NCBI GenBank assembly: GCA_017645645.1
Contig: JAGCOB010000023.1
Location: 34,354 to 98,353, forward strand
Length of the DNA stretch: 64,000 nucleotides
Direction: 5' to 3'
Source of the DNA: Prevotella sp.
GTDB lineage: Bacteria; Bacteroidota; Bacteroidia; Bacteroidales; Bacteroidaceae
The position numbers and the translations under genes are program-made. This document shows, piece by piece, positions 46,503 to 54,543 of this stretch (position 1 is its first letter; each line of letters opens with the position of its first letter). The notes below the pieces were generated by a model, which did not search any database, was not told the origin of the DNA, and was given only the letters and a program-made list of their open reading frames with translations.

Positions 46503-47177
46503 TCACATCAATAATCGTTCAATCATAGGAATCTCAATACGTCCCCTGTGAAGGCTAAGAAGACCCTCTGCCTTCATCTGGTTAAGGGCGATGGAGACAT
46601 CCAGACGACTATCGTTGAGGTTGTCGGCAAGTTGTTGCATGAGGATATAGAATATCTTCGGACCTGCGGGATACTGACAGTGAGCAAAGAAGAAGTGGAT
46701 GATGCGCTCGCGGAGTGATTTCGGACAAGTGCGCCAGGGATGATGCAACAGTCGCTGACTATCCGTTGCCATGAGGTTGAGCATGTTGAGGCGGAAGACA
46801 AGCTGTGTCTCCAACAGCAGCATGATTTCCTGTTTGTCGATGGTAATCAGGTTGATATCCGATAGAGTGGTGTATGTACATGAATATTGCTGATGGATGC
46901 CAAAAAGTCGTTCAGGTTCCAGCAGATAGGGTGCGGACAGCCGTTCTATCACCCGATAGGCACGATTGTCGGCTGTATGCTCCGCCTGTATGCTGCCATT
47001 GATGAGGAAAGTCATCTGGTTGCAAGACTCCCCAGTACGAACCAGGCATTTCCCCTTGGGGTATTTATGAAAACCGATTTTCGTATGTGTCACTACCTCC
47101 ATCAGGTCGGCATGGCTCATACCCTGGAAGAGTGTGAACTGCAACAGTTTTTCGTAGATTTTCAGTTCGTAGTTCAT
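46503..47177 (-). CDS. Crp/Fnr family transcriptional regulator
   Basis: 224 residues from MNYELKIYEKL. The cyclic-nucleotide-like beta-barrel (about 20-115, PKGKCLVRTGES, NQMTFLINGSI) is followed by the dimer helix and a winged helix-turn-helix (DNLNDSRLDVSIALNQMKAEGLL). No cysteine cluster for Fe-S binding is seen. ATG overlaps the apbE stop (ATGA). Confidence 0.9.
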   Translation of the reverse strand: MNYELKIYEKLLQFTLFQGMSHADLMEVVTHTKIGFHKYPKGKCLVRTGESCNQMTFLINGSIQAEHTADNRAYRVIERLSAPYLLEPERLFGIHQQYSCTYTTLSDINLITIDKQEIMLLLETQLVFRLNMLNLMATDSQRLLHHPWRTCPKSLRERIIHFFFAHCQYPAGPKIFYILMQQLADNLNDSRLDVSIALNQMKAEGLLSLHRGRIEIPMIERLLM

Positions 47178-48196
47178 GGTGTCTCTTCTATCTTGTCCTT
47201 CATGGAAGGCGAATGCCATACAGCGAGTTTATTGTCCTTGTCAGTATAGATAAGATATGCCATCAGTTCCGGGTGCTTCTCGAGGATGGCTTGTGCCTTC
47301 TCGAGTCCCATCACCATGAACGAGGTCGCATAGGCATCGGCAGTGGTACAGTCGGGAGCCAGTACGGTGGCAGACAGGATGTTATGCTGTACGGGATAGC
47401 CTGTCCTCGGATCGATGGTATGGGCATAGCGTTTCCCTCCCTTATAGTAGAAACGCCGATAGTTACCACTCGTCGCCATCGCCTTGTTGGTCACGTTCAG
47501 GACAGCCTGACGCTCATTGTTGACAGACAGCGTGTCGTCAGTGGGCTTGATGACGGCAATCCTCCAAGGTACCCTTCTGGGACTGATGCCGCTGGTGATC
47601 ACCTCACCGCCAATCTCCACCATATAGTTGGTAATGCCCTTCGACTTCAACAGTTGTGCTACCATGTCCACACCATAGCCCTTGGCGATAGCGGAGCAGT
47701 CGAGCATCACCCGTCGGTCGCTTTTCTTGATAGTATTCCCCTTTGCGGACACCTTCTGCCATCCGATGAAACGTCGGATGGAGTCTACCTGATGGCGAGT
47801 GGGCATCTCTCCGTCCTTGAAACCGAAGCCCCATGCATTCACCAGGGGAGCCACCGTGATATCAAAGGCACCGTCTGTCTCCTTGGAGACCTCCATCGCC
47901 TTATGGAACACCTCCATGAACATCTCATTGGCCTCTCCACCTTTCTCACGGTTGATATGTGAGATAATCGACTGCTCGTTGAACATCGATAGGGCTGAGT
48001 CGACTTTCATCAGTTCTGCAACGATCTCCTTTTGGAGATTCTCTTCTGACTGATAGGTAACGGTATAGAATGTACCAAAGATACCTCCCTTGTCCGTATG
48101 GTAGGGGATAGAACGCTGCTGGCGGATGATCAGGATGGTGCCGATGACAAGCAGCGTCAGGAAAGGTAACTGCCAGATGAGTTTCTTATTGCGCAT
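47174..48196 (-). CDS. apbE: FAD:protein FMN transferase (ApbE)
   Basis: 340 residues with a single N-terminal anchor helix. Conserved blocks: GTFYTVTYQ, SMFNEQSIISHIN, LDCSAIAKGYGVDMVA and RYAHTIDPRTGYPV near the C-terminus, followed by TTADAYATSFMVMG. It attaches FMN to threonine/serine of flavoproteins such as Nqr and Rnf subunits, outside the cytoplasm. Translationally coupled to the Crp-type gene. Confidence 0.95.
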   Translation of the reverse strand: MRNKKLIWQLPFLTLLVIGTILIIRQQRSIPYHTDKGGIFGTFYTVTYQSEENLQKEIVAELMKVDSALSMFNEQSIISHINREKGGEANEMFMEVFHKAMEVSKETDGAFDITVAPLVNAWGFGFKDGEMPTRHQVDSIRRFIGWQKVSAKGNTIKKSDRRVMLDCSAIAKGYGVDMVAQLLKSKGITNYMVEIGGEVITSGISPRRVPWRIAVIKPTDDTLSVNNERQAVLNVTNKAMATSGNYRRFYYKGGKRYAHTIDPRTGYPVQHNILSATVLAPDCTTADAYATSFMVMGLEKAQAILEKHPELMAYLIYTDKDNKLAVWHSPSMKDKIEETP

Positions 48197-48200
48197 AGGT

Positions 48201-48890
48201 TTATATGTCTATAATCACCCTGAAGTCGGCACTGAAAGTGTCTTGGTCGTTGATGCCGAAACCTGGGACATACCATGACAGACCGATGTCTCCTTCCTTA
48301 TGAGCGATACGCCGCTTATAGCGCACATTCCAACCAAGATGCATGGGGCCGAAAATCTTGGCATCAATACCGAAAACCACCTCAAGCCAGTGCATGTTGC
48401 ATTTCATGTCCTCTACTCCGAAATCTGTCTTATATTGCCAGACAGGGTCGACCAGGTCTTTTCGGATAATGTCAACCTTATAGGAAGTGAAGGCGTAGCG
48501 GATGCCGGCAAAGAGACGGTTGGACTGGTGCTTGTTCTTTAGCAGGTTTAAATCAATACCCAGACGGAAATAAGGTGCTGTCGTCTTATAAGTAATCTCT
48601 GTCACCTCATCATTCTCGTGATTAGCCTTACCCACACCAATCTCAACCACAGGGAACCACTGGTCGTGCAGGTTGATGCGCAGTCCTCCCTCTATTTCAC
48701 CGTGGTCGCTGAATATCAGTTTGGCAGGTCCCACCAAGTCAAAGGATACGGAGAATCCCCTGAAGAGAGGAATGGAGTCCTTCTCCATGCGGAATATTTT
48801 CAGTTGCGCATGGGCTACAGGAGTCATTGCGAGTAAGACAAGACTAATAGCGAGCCTTGAAATAAATATGGAAATGTTCTTCCGTTGCAT
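48201..48890 (-). CDS. DUF6048 outer-membrane barrel-like protein
   Basis: 229 residues with a signal peptide (to about PVAHAQ). The alternating strand pattern (SVSFDLVGPAKLIF, GGLRINLHDQWFPVVEIG, FADFRVIIDI end) matches small barrel proteins of the DUF6048 family, common in Bacteroidales next to a DUF6452 gene. Function unknown. The 5' end overlaps the preceding gene by 47 bp. Confidence 0.8.
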   Translation of the reverse strand: MQRKNISIFISRLAISLVLLAMTPVAHAQLKIFRMEKDSIPLFRGFSVSFDLVGPAKLIFSDHGEIEGGLRINLHDQWFPVVEIGVGKANHENDEVTEITYKTTAPYFRLGIDLNLLKNKHQSNRLFAGIRYAFTSYKVDIIRKDLVDPVWQYKTDFGVEDMKCNMHWLEVVFGIDAKIFGPMHLGWNVRYKRRIAHKEGDIGLSWYVPGFGINDQDTFSADFRVIIDI

Positions 48891-49332
48891 TGTAATTGAC
48901 AGTTGAGTTATTAATCTCGATATCCTCGATGATATGGTGGGTGGTCTGTACCTCAGTCAGTTTGTGGAAATAGGCAGGCTGACAGTCTACGGACTCGAAA
49001 TGCTGGTAGTTCTCCTTCTTGACACGGACGGTGTCTTTATAGACGTTGCCTAAAGTGTCATGCAGGATGTAATAGAACTCGTCTTCGGGCTGGGTATAGC
49101 TGATGGCAAGTTCGTACCATGTAATGCCTACAGCACTACTCAGCAAGGTGTCAAGGGTGCCGTCTGCCCGTTTGGTGGAGATAGTCAGCGTATCGACCTT
49201 CAACGTGTCAGTAGTGCCGTCTTCCTTTAACAGATCATACACGGTATATACCCTGTTCTCTACGGGGCAGTCAATCTGTGTACACGCACCGATGACGATG
49301 AGCATCATGATAACACCTATTATTTTCCGCAT
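48844..49332 (-). CDS. DUF6452 lipoprotein
   Basis: 162 residues. Lipobox at VIGACTQID. The body (PVENRVYTVYDLLKEDGT, TDTLKVDTLTISTKR, HHIIEDIEI) fits the DUF6452 family. It overlaps DUF6048 by 47 bp and the glycosyltransferase gene by 13 bp, so the three are one operon. Confidence 0.8.
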   Translation of the reverse strand: MRKIIGVIMMLIVIGACTQIDCPVENRVYTVYDLLKEDGTTDTLKVDTLTISTKRADGTLDTLLSSAVGITWYELAISYTQPEDEFYYILHDTLGNVYKDTVRVKKENYQHFESVDCQPAYFHKLTEVQTTHHIIEDIEINNSTVNYNATEEHFHIYFKARY

Positions 49333-50291
49333 CTGATCTCCTCCTCTATCTGGTAATCATTACGTCCTGCACTGTTACGGCTGATGAGGTCGCCTAGGAA
49401 TCCTGCAAGGAACAACTGCGTACCAATCATCATCATGGTCAGGGCAATGTAGAAATAAGGGGAGTCGGTCACCAGTCGCATGGGGACTCCATGGTAGAGG
49501 GCCCATGCTTTCTGGGCTCCCAGGAAGAAGGCAGCAAAGAAACCGATGATGAAGACAATGGTACCCAGGAAACCAAATACGTGCATCGGCTTCTTGCCGA
49601 AGGTACCGAGGAACCACAGGGTCATCAGGTCGAGATAGCCGTTCACGAAACGGTTCCAACCCATGAACTTCGACTTACCATACTGGCGTTTCTGGTGGTG
49701 TACGGGCTTCTCTCCAATCTTGTCGAAACCGGCATTCTTGGCAAGGTAGGGGATGAAACGGTGCATCTCACCGAACACCTCAATGTTCTTGACGACCTCC
49801 CGGCGATAGGCCTTCAGTCCGCAGTTGAAGTCATGCAGGTTATTGATACCGCTGACCTTGCGGGTGGTGGCATTGAAGAGCTTGGTAGGTAGGGTCTTCG
49901 ACAGCGGGTCTCCTTGGCTGCGGTTCTGCTTATAACCGCTGACGAGGTCGTACTGCTCTTCCTTGATCATGCGGTAGAGTTCAGGAATCTCATCGGGAGA
50001 GTCCTGTAAGTCGGCATCCATCGTGATGACGACATCACCCTGTGCCTCCTTGAAACCACAATAGAGGGCAGGACTCTTGCCATAGTTACGACGGAACTTG
50101 ATGCCCTTCACGTGTTCTGAACGTGCAGCCAGTTCCGTGATAACATCCCACGAGCGGTCGGTGGAGCCGTCGTTGACAAAGATAACCTCAAAGGAGAAAT
50201 TGTTGGCTGCCATCACACGCTCTATCCAGTCGTAGAGCTCGGGCAGCGACTCGTCCTCGTTGTATAAAGGTATAACTACTGATATATCCAT
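49320..50291 (-). CDS. Family 2 glycosyltransferase with two C-terminal membrane helices
   Basis: 323 residues from MDISVVIPLYNEDESLPEL. GT-A domain motifs: VFVNDGSTDRSWDV, DADLQDSPDEIPEL (metal-binding DAD) and HHQKRQYGKSKF. Two C-terminal helices (FLGTIVFIIGFFAAFFLG, FLAGFLGDLIS) resemble undecaprenyl-phosphate sugar transferases such as ArnC/GtrB. The start is the codon after the 7-bp repeat tract at 50292-50326. Confidence 0.92.
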   Translation of the reverse strand: MDISVVIPLYNEDESLPELYDWIERVMAANNFSFEVIFVNDGSTDRSWDVITELAARSEHVKGIKFRRNYGKSPALYCGFKEAQGDVVITMDADLQDSPDEIPELYRMIKEEQYDLVSGYKQNRSQGDPLSKTLPTKLFNATTRKVSGINNLHDFNCGLKAYRREVVKNIEVFGEMHRFIPYLAKNAGFDKIGEKPVHHQKRQYGKSKFMGWNRFVNGYLDLMTLWFLGTFGKKPMHVFGFLGTIVFIIGFFAAFFLGAQKAWALYHGVPMRLVTDSPYFYIALTMMMIGTQLFLAGFLGDLISRNSAGRNDYQIEEEIRCGK

Positions 50292-50326
50292 AATTCTCAA
50301 CTTTCAACTATCAACTATCAATTCTT
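50292..50326. repeat. 7-bp tandem repeat tract between two genes (AACTATC type)
   Basis: AATTCTC, AACTTTC, AACTATC, AACTATC, AATTCTT. It forms the gap between the DUF4199 and glycosyltransferase genes and supplies the TGA stop of DUF4199. Confidence 0.88.
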
Positions 50327-50848
50327 CGCCCTTTGCATCACTGCAGCGATAGGAACACCAAGGAAGAAGCCCGTGATGATGTTGATGGTCAGCATGTTCA
50401 GGGCAAAGTCTATCGGGCGCATTTCCGAGAGGAACTTGATGTTCTCGTCTAACTGTCCCTCAATACCGTATGCCTTGATGGCTTCTCTGCCTTCTGGCGA
50501 ACTGAATGTCTCCATGATCTTACTGAGGAAGAAACCCTTGTCGAGGAAGGCAAAATAGACATAGACGGCAATGGCGAACAAGACACCGGCATAGAAGAAA
50601 ATCAGTATCGTATAAGCATAACTGCGTGAGAAAGAGATGACTCCCTCCCGTCCGTAATCACGGAAATGACGCAGACGACTTGCCGCAAAGAAAGGGGATG
50701 CAACAATGAGTATCAGTGCCACAATACCTAATATAGGATAGGTTAGTCCCAAGATATAACATAAGAGGCTTCCTGTCCATAGTAAAGCAAGCAAAGCACC
50801 ATCCTGTCGCGCAAACGCTTTCAGTTGTATGTATTCCTGTGGTGTCAT
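50318..50848 (-). CDS. DUF4199 membrane protein
   Basis: 176 residues with four membrane spans (LLALLWTGSLLCYILGL, IVALILIVASPFF, ILIFFYAGVLFAIAVYVYF, LTINIITGFFLGV). The SFSRSYAYTILIFFYAG region is the DUF4199 signature. Function unknown. Likely first gene of the glycosyltransferase operon; its -7 element is 8 nt before the ATG. Confidence 0.85.
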   Translation of the reverse strand: MTPQEYIQLKAFARQDGALLALLWTGSLLCYILGLTYPILGIVALILIVASPFFAASRLRHFRDYGREGVISFSRSYAYTILIFFYAGVLFAIAVYVYFAFLDKGFFLSKIMETFSSPEGREAIKAYGIEGQLDENIKFLSEMRPIDFALNMLTINIITGFFLGVPIAAVMQRAKN

Positions 50849-50856
50849 ATTGGGTG

Positions 50857-50864
50857 CAAAGGTA
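50857..50864 (-). promoter_or_regulatory. -7 promoter element of the DUF4199 gene, leaderless arrangement
   Basis: Minus strand TACCTTTG, 8 nt before the ATG. No good TTTG at 19-21 bp. Confidence 0.5.
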
Positions 50865-50902
50865 CGAATTTATTTGGAATCAAGAAAAAATATCTGCAAT
50901 CA

Positions 50903-50935
50903 TTTGCATTTTATCATTTTTTCTTCGTACCTTTG
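50903..50935 (+). promoter_or_regulatory. Promoter of the SRP RNA/tRNA-Thr transcript
   Basis: TTTG (50903-50906), 21-bp spacer, TACCTTTG (50928-50935). The TCGTACCTTTGCAGCCG context is identical to the tRNA-Ser promoter at 57181-57197. Confidence 0.78.
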
Positions 50936-51030
50936 CAGCCGCAAAACCAAAACGGGCAAATGTCGTGCCAGTGAGCGCAGAAAGTAAACTTTTTGCCGAG
51001 CGTAGCCGACATTCGCGCATTTGTTACAAA

Positions 51031-51126
51031 TGGGCAGTCCTGTACGGCCAGCTCCCTCGGAATCCCCCAGGGTGGGAACGCAGCAAGGGTACTTGGTTGT
51101 AGCGGCGCGATGCAGTAAGCTGCCCA
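51031..51126 (+). ncRNA. ffs: Signal recognition particle RNA (small bacterial type)
   Basis: About 96 nt. Ends TGGGCAG and CTGCCCA pair as the closing stem; the conserved apical domain IV sequence GGTGGGAACGCAGCAAGGGTA-like segment (51071-51091) with its asymmetric loop is present. It binds Ffh and guides membrane proteins to the translocon. The 95-nt stretch between promoter and RNA body is self-complementary (see findings). tRNA-Thr follows after 3 nt, so both are likely cut from one precursor. Confidence 0.85.
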
Positions 51127-51129
51127 CCC

Positions 51130-51203
51130 GCCTCTTTAGCTCAGTTGGCCAGAGCACGTGATTTGTAATCTCGGGGTCGTTGGTTCGAATCCGACAAGAG
51201 GCT
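51130..51203 (+). tRNA. tRNA-Thr (anticodon TGT)
   Basis: 74 nt. Acceptor GCCTCTT/AAGAGGC, D-stem GCTC/GAGC, anticodon loop TTTGTAA and T-loop TTCGAAT are complete. The anticodon stem CGTGA/TCTCG has a T-T mismatch at 29-41. CCA is not encoded. The 3' end is duplicated at 51302-51322. Confidence 0.92.
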
Positions 51204-51208
51204 CAAAG
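51188..51208 (+). repeat. tRNA-Thr 3' end copy 1 (att-like direct repeat)
   Basis: 21-bp sequence from the T-loop to 5 nt past the tRNA, repeated exactly 114 bp downstream. Confidence 0.85.
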
Positions 51209-51209
51209 G

Positions 51210-51263
51210 AAAAAGAGAAGATAGTCTTGAAAGTTCACTTTCAGAAGCTATCTTCTCTTTTTT
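51210..51263 (+). terminator. Terminator after tRNA-Thr
   Basis: AAAAAGAGAAGATAG pairs with CTATCTTCTCTTTTT over 15 bp, followed by TTTC. Strong rho-independent form. Confidence 0.88.
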
Positions 51264-51271
51264 CTTTGTAG

Positions 51272-51288
51272 GCCTGCCGCCGGCAGGC
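51272..51288. repeat. GC-rich palindrome
   Basis: GCCTGCCG-C-CGGCAGGC, between the two tRNA-end copies. REP-like. Confidence 0.7.
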
Positions 51289-51301
51289 ATTACGGATATT
51301 T

Positions 51302-51322
51302 AATCCGACAAGAGGCTCAAAG
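51302..51322 (+). repeat. tRNA-Thr 3' end copy 2
   Basis: Exact 21-bp copy of 51188-51208 without the 5' part of the tRNA. Confidence 0.88.
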
Positions 51323-51354
51323 TAAAATGCTTGGAAACCCAAGCATTTTACTTT
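51319..51354. terminator. Bidirectional terminator between the duplicated tRNA end and GH97
   Basis: AAAGTAAAATGCTTGG pairs perfectly with CCAAGCATTTTACTTT. It overlaps the stop codon of GH97 (51353-51355) and can end both transcripts. Confidence 0.75.
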
Positions 51355-53254
51355 ATCTGATAATCATCGAGAAACCACCGCCTGGAGCCAAGTGTACTTC
51401 CAGCTTATCATCTTTTTTGACCGTTTGCGTCGTCTTCATATAATCGTTGGCATCACGGTCGGCATTGACACCGTCGGCAAAGACTTCTGCCTGATGACTG
51501 CCCTCGCTGAGCATCGATAGATCAATCGTTAAGTCACGTGCCGTCCAGTTGGTCATGGCAGCGACATACCATGTCGTACCCTTGCGCTTGGTAATGACGG
51601 CATATTCGCCTAACTGTCCGTCGAGACCGATGACCTCATCGAAAACGGTAGGGATCTGAGAGATGAAATCAGTAGTGGGCTGCTCACGTTCATACTTCGT
51701 CGGAGCATCGGCAAGCATCTGTAAAGGGGCATCGAAGAGCGTGTACATCGCCACCTGATGGGCACGGGTACCCTGACTCATGGGATGGTCGTTGTTACCG
51801 AAGAACTCCGCACGGGTGGCATTGGTCATAGCACCAGGGGTATAGTCTAACGGACCTACCAACTGGCGGAGGTAGGGAATCGATACGTCGTAACGGGGCT
51901 GGTCGTGCAACGGACCGTCGCCTACGCGAGGTTCCCACTTCGAGTTCTCCAGACCTTTCACACCCTCGAAATTGACGATATTGGGATAGGCCACTTGAAT
52001 ACCTGTAGGACGATAGCCGTGGAAATCAAGCAGCAGGTGGTTTCGGGCAGCACAGTCGGCAATCTGCCATGCGGAGCGCATCACTACCTGGTCATCGCGG
52101 TCGAAGAAGTCGACCTTAAAGCCTTTCACTCCCAGTGAGGCATAATACTTGAAGTCGTCTTCTGTATGATGGATACAATTACGCCACGAACTCCATAAGA
52201 TGATGCCCACACCTTTCTTCTCTGCGTAGGGTAGCAGACTCAGCAGGTCGATGTCCGGATTCAGTTCGGAGCGCAGCGACTCATCGGTGCTCCATCCCTC
52301 GTCAATGATGATGTACTCCAAATGGTTCTTGGCGGCAAAGTCGATGTAGTAACGATAGGTATCGGTATTCATACCTGAACGGAAAGGAACGCCTGTGAGC
52401 ATGGTGGCATTCCACCAGTCCCAAGCCACCTTGCCGGGACGTATCCACGAGTTATCAGTGAGTTGGCATTGGGGACCATAACGCTGAGGCAGATTAGCTG
52501 CAAGCAGTTGTTTGTCTTGTTCCGTTACTAATACGATACGCCAAGGTAATGCACCTTTCACGTCTTTGGCGATATAGCTGGCACGAGCTGTCGGCACGAG
52601 GTTCAGACGGGAGAACCCACCAATTTCCTCCGCAGTAGGATAGGGGGCAAAGACCGCCTTGAGTCCATATGTCCCGTTTTTCACAAGGAACATGCCGGGA
52701 TAGTCGATGGCTCCCATATCGGCAATGACAGCCAGTTTCCCTTGGGGTAGTCTGACACCCAGTGGGTTAATGGCAAGGGAGTCTGTGAACATCTTCGAGA
52801 GCGGTTGCTCGTCATAATAGGACTCAAAACTGAAGCAATAGCGTTCGCCCCCTCGATTGTCGTTGACGTAAGGGATGAAGGCGTTGTAGTCGTCGGCAAA
52901 GTTGAACTCAGCCGTCTCGTTCTGAATGGTGACAGCGTTCTTGTCCAATACATGGATGCGATAGGCGGCAGCATCGTTGTCGGCACGGAATTCCACACAG
53001 TATTCTCTGTTGCTAATGACGGCGGTATTCTTTGTCACCTTACCGTTCATCTTTTGGAAGGAACCGTTGAGGCCAATCTCCGAAGGAGTCAGTACCTCCG
53101 TTGCCCCATGCTGGACTTCCCATCTCAACCGTTGCTGGTCGGCATGGATGGTGATGACTAACTGACCATTCGGGGAAGTAACGGTATAGTCCTTGGCTAC
53201 AGCGCCTGTCGTGAGCGTCGTAAGTAGGATAAGTAGTAATGCTTTAGGTTTCAT
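51353..53254 (-). CDS. Secreted glycoside hydrolase family 97
   Basis: 633 residues, signal peptide (to about TTGAVA). N-terminal beta-sandwich (YTVTSPNGQLVITI), central barrel and C-terminal beta-domain as in SusB-type GH97. The KVDFFDRDDQ aspartate matches the nucleophile position of retaining alpha-galactosidase-type members, and NIVNFEGVKGLE carries the conserved glutamate region. Which linkage is cut is not settled by sequence. Co-transcribed with the small secreted protein upstream (16-bp gap). Confidence 0.92.
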   Translation of the reverse strand: MKPKALLLILLTTLTTGAVAKDYTVTSPNGQLVITIHADQQRLRWEVQHGATEVLTPSEIGLNGSFQKMNGKVTKNTAVISNREYCVEFRADNDAAAYRIHVLDKNAVTIQNETAEFNFADDYNAFIPYVNDNRGGERYCFSFESYYDEQPLSKMFTDSLAINPLGVRLPQGKLAVIADMGAIDYPGMFLVKNGTYGLKAVFAPYPTAEEIGGFSRLNLVPTARASYIAKDVKGALPWRIVLVTEQDKQLLAANLPQRYGPQCQLTDNSWIRPGKVAWDWWNATMLTGVPFRSGMNTDTYRYYIDFAAKNHLEYIIIDEGWSTDESLRSELNPDIDLLSLLPYAEKKGVGIILWSSWRNCIHHTEDDFKYYASLGVKGFKVDFFDRDDQVVMRSAWQIADCAARNHLLLDFHGYRPTGIQVAYPNIVNFEGVKGLENSKWEPRVGDGPLHDQPRYDVSIPYLRQLVGPLDYTPGAMTNATRAEFFGNNDHPMSQGTRAHQVAMYTLFDAPLQMLADAPTKYEREQPTTDFISQIPTVFDEVIGLDGQLGEYAVITKRKGTTWYVAAMTNWTARDLTIDLSMLSEGSHQAEVFADGVNADRDANDYMKTTQTVKKDDKLEVHLAPGGGFSMIIR

Positions 53255-53270
53255 AGCAGTCGTGATACTC

Positions 53271-53768
53271 TTATCTCCAGTTCTTCACTACGTTGATCAG
53301 TTTCTTGACATTCGCCTGCTTTGTCTTCGGATAGATCACCACCAGAGCCTTTACATGTGTTACAGCCTGGCCATGTACGAGACATTTGTGCAGATACCAA
53401 ATCCGACCATCATTTGTATAACCGGAGAAGATGGAGCCTTTGCCGTTCTTATACGTGATACTCTTGATCGTCACCTTTTCCGTTAGGTAGGAACCAACAG
53501 CAGGGAAGTCATCCACAGCCCAGGCTCCTAACATCGGCCAGCACGCCATCGTGACATCCTTATATTCCCACTTGTTGACAGAGGCGGGAATATCATCGAC
53601 AAACACCTCGGGACATGCAGTCATGAAGTCAGGATACCTGAATCCATACTCCGTACTCACCCATTTGGCATTGTTCATTAATGTTGCAAAACTCTTGGAC
53701 TGGGCCGACATAGAGCCACACCCCAGAAACATCATTGCGGTCAAAAAAAGAATTACTTGTTGTTTCAT
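53271..53768 (-). CDS. Hypothetical secreted protein
   Basis: 165 residues, signal peptide (to about GSMSAQ). Not recognised. Contains two cysteines in the mature part, WYLHKCLVHG and a basic C-terminus (VKKLINVVKNWR). Upstream neighbour of GH97. Confidence 0.55.
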   Translation of the reverse strand: MKQQVILFLTAMMFLGCGSMSAQSKSFATLMNNAKWVSTEYGFRYPDFMTACPEVFVDDIPASVNKWEYKDVTMACWPMLGAWAVDDFPAVGSYLTEKVTIKSITYKNGKGSIFSGYTNDGRIWYLHKCLVHGQAVTHVKALVVIYPKTKQANVKKLINVVKNWR

Positions 53769-53816
53769 ATGGCAAGAAGAATTATAGTTTTATGTTTCTT
53801 ACTAATCCGTAACTTC

Positions 53817-54497
53817 CTAATTTCCTTTCCTTTTGCGGATTATCGACAACGCGATGACACCCGTCAATACGTTGGCAATGAAAGAGGCTGAGATCAGCAA
53901 CAAGGTGATGATCAGACCAGTAAAGGCAGGAATACCGCCCAGCAGCATGCCAGCATATAATGTTGGTATGACCATTACCAAGGGTTGAGCCATCAATCTT
54001 ACTTGAGGTAAGACACTCTCGCGCCATGACAGTTCTTGCCTCTGAGCCATTGGGTGATGCAGGTTGCGTTGGAAGTTCAGCATGGTCTGAATAACCGAAG
54101 CCGTCAAACATGCCATCAATACCGAGTATACCGTTACAAAGACTTTGGCAGATAGCATGAGCAACGTACTGCCTGCCACCACGATGCTACCTACCAGCAT
54201 CGAAACACCTATGGGCGTCACTACCTTTTTCCACATGGAATGTAATGGATATAGGCACCAGCAAGTAGACAAAAACGGTATCAACACGTACCAAAGCATA
54301 TAAGACCATACGGAATGCGTTTGATAGCAGAACCATACGACGGCAAGAACCACTGCCATCTGCAACACCGTCACTACAAATATGGTCAATATTCGCTTCA
54401 GCATCCGACTGTCAACGATGGCAAGAGCTATCATTGAAACACCCAGTAAACACGCTACCAAAACTGCACCCCATAAATATACTTCAGTTACTAACAT
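53817..54497 (-). CDS. FetB/UPF0014-like ABC transporter permease, without a partner ATPase
   Basis: 226 residues, six to seven membrane spans. The PTLYAGMLLGGIPAFTGLI segment corresponds to the PGMMTGQILAG motif of UPF0014/FetB permeases, and ASVIQTMLN with ESVLPQVRLMAQPL to its cytoplasmic loop. FetAB exports iron in E. coli. No FetA ATPase lies nearby, and sequence identity looks low, so function is uncertain. Confidence 0.6.
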   Translation of the reverse strand: MLVTEVYLWGAVLVACLLGVSMIALAIVDSRMLKRILTIFVVTVLQMAVVLAVVWFCYQTHSVWSYMLWYVLIPFLSTCWCLYPLHSMWKKVVTPIGVSMLVGSIVVAGSTLLMLSAKVFVTVYSVLMACLTASVIQTMLNFQRNLHHPMAQRQELSWRESVLPQVRLMAQPLVMVIPTLYAGMLLGGIPAFTGLIITLLLISASFIANVLTGVIALSIIRKRKGN

Positions 54498-54543
54498 ATT
54501 TTTATATTTTTTATTTAGTACGACTTAAACCTCTCTATTTGTA

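Noticed and set aside
50903-51354. Complete integrated element at tRNA-Thr
   Set aside because: The space between the two tRNA ends is only about 93 bp and holds no gene; at most a scar.
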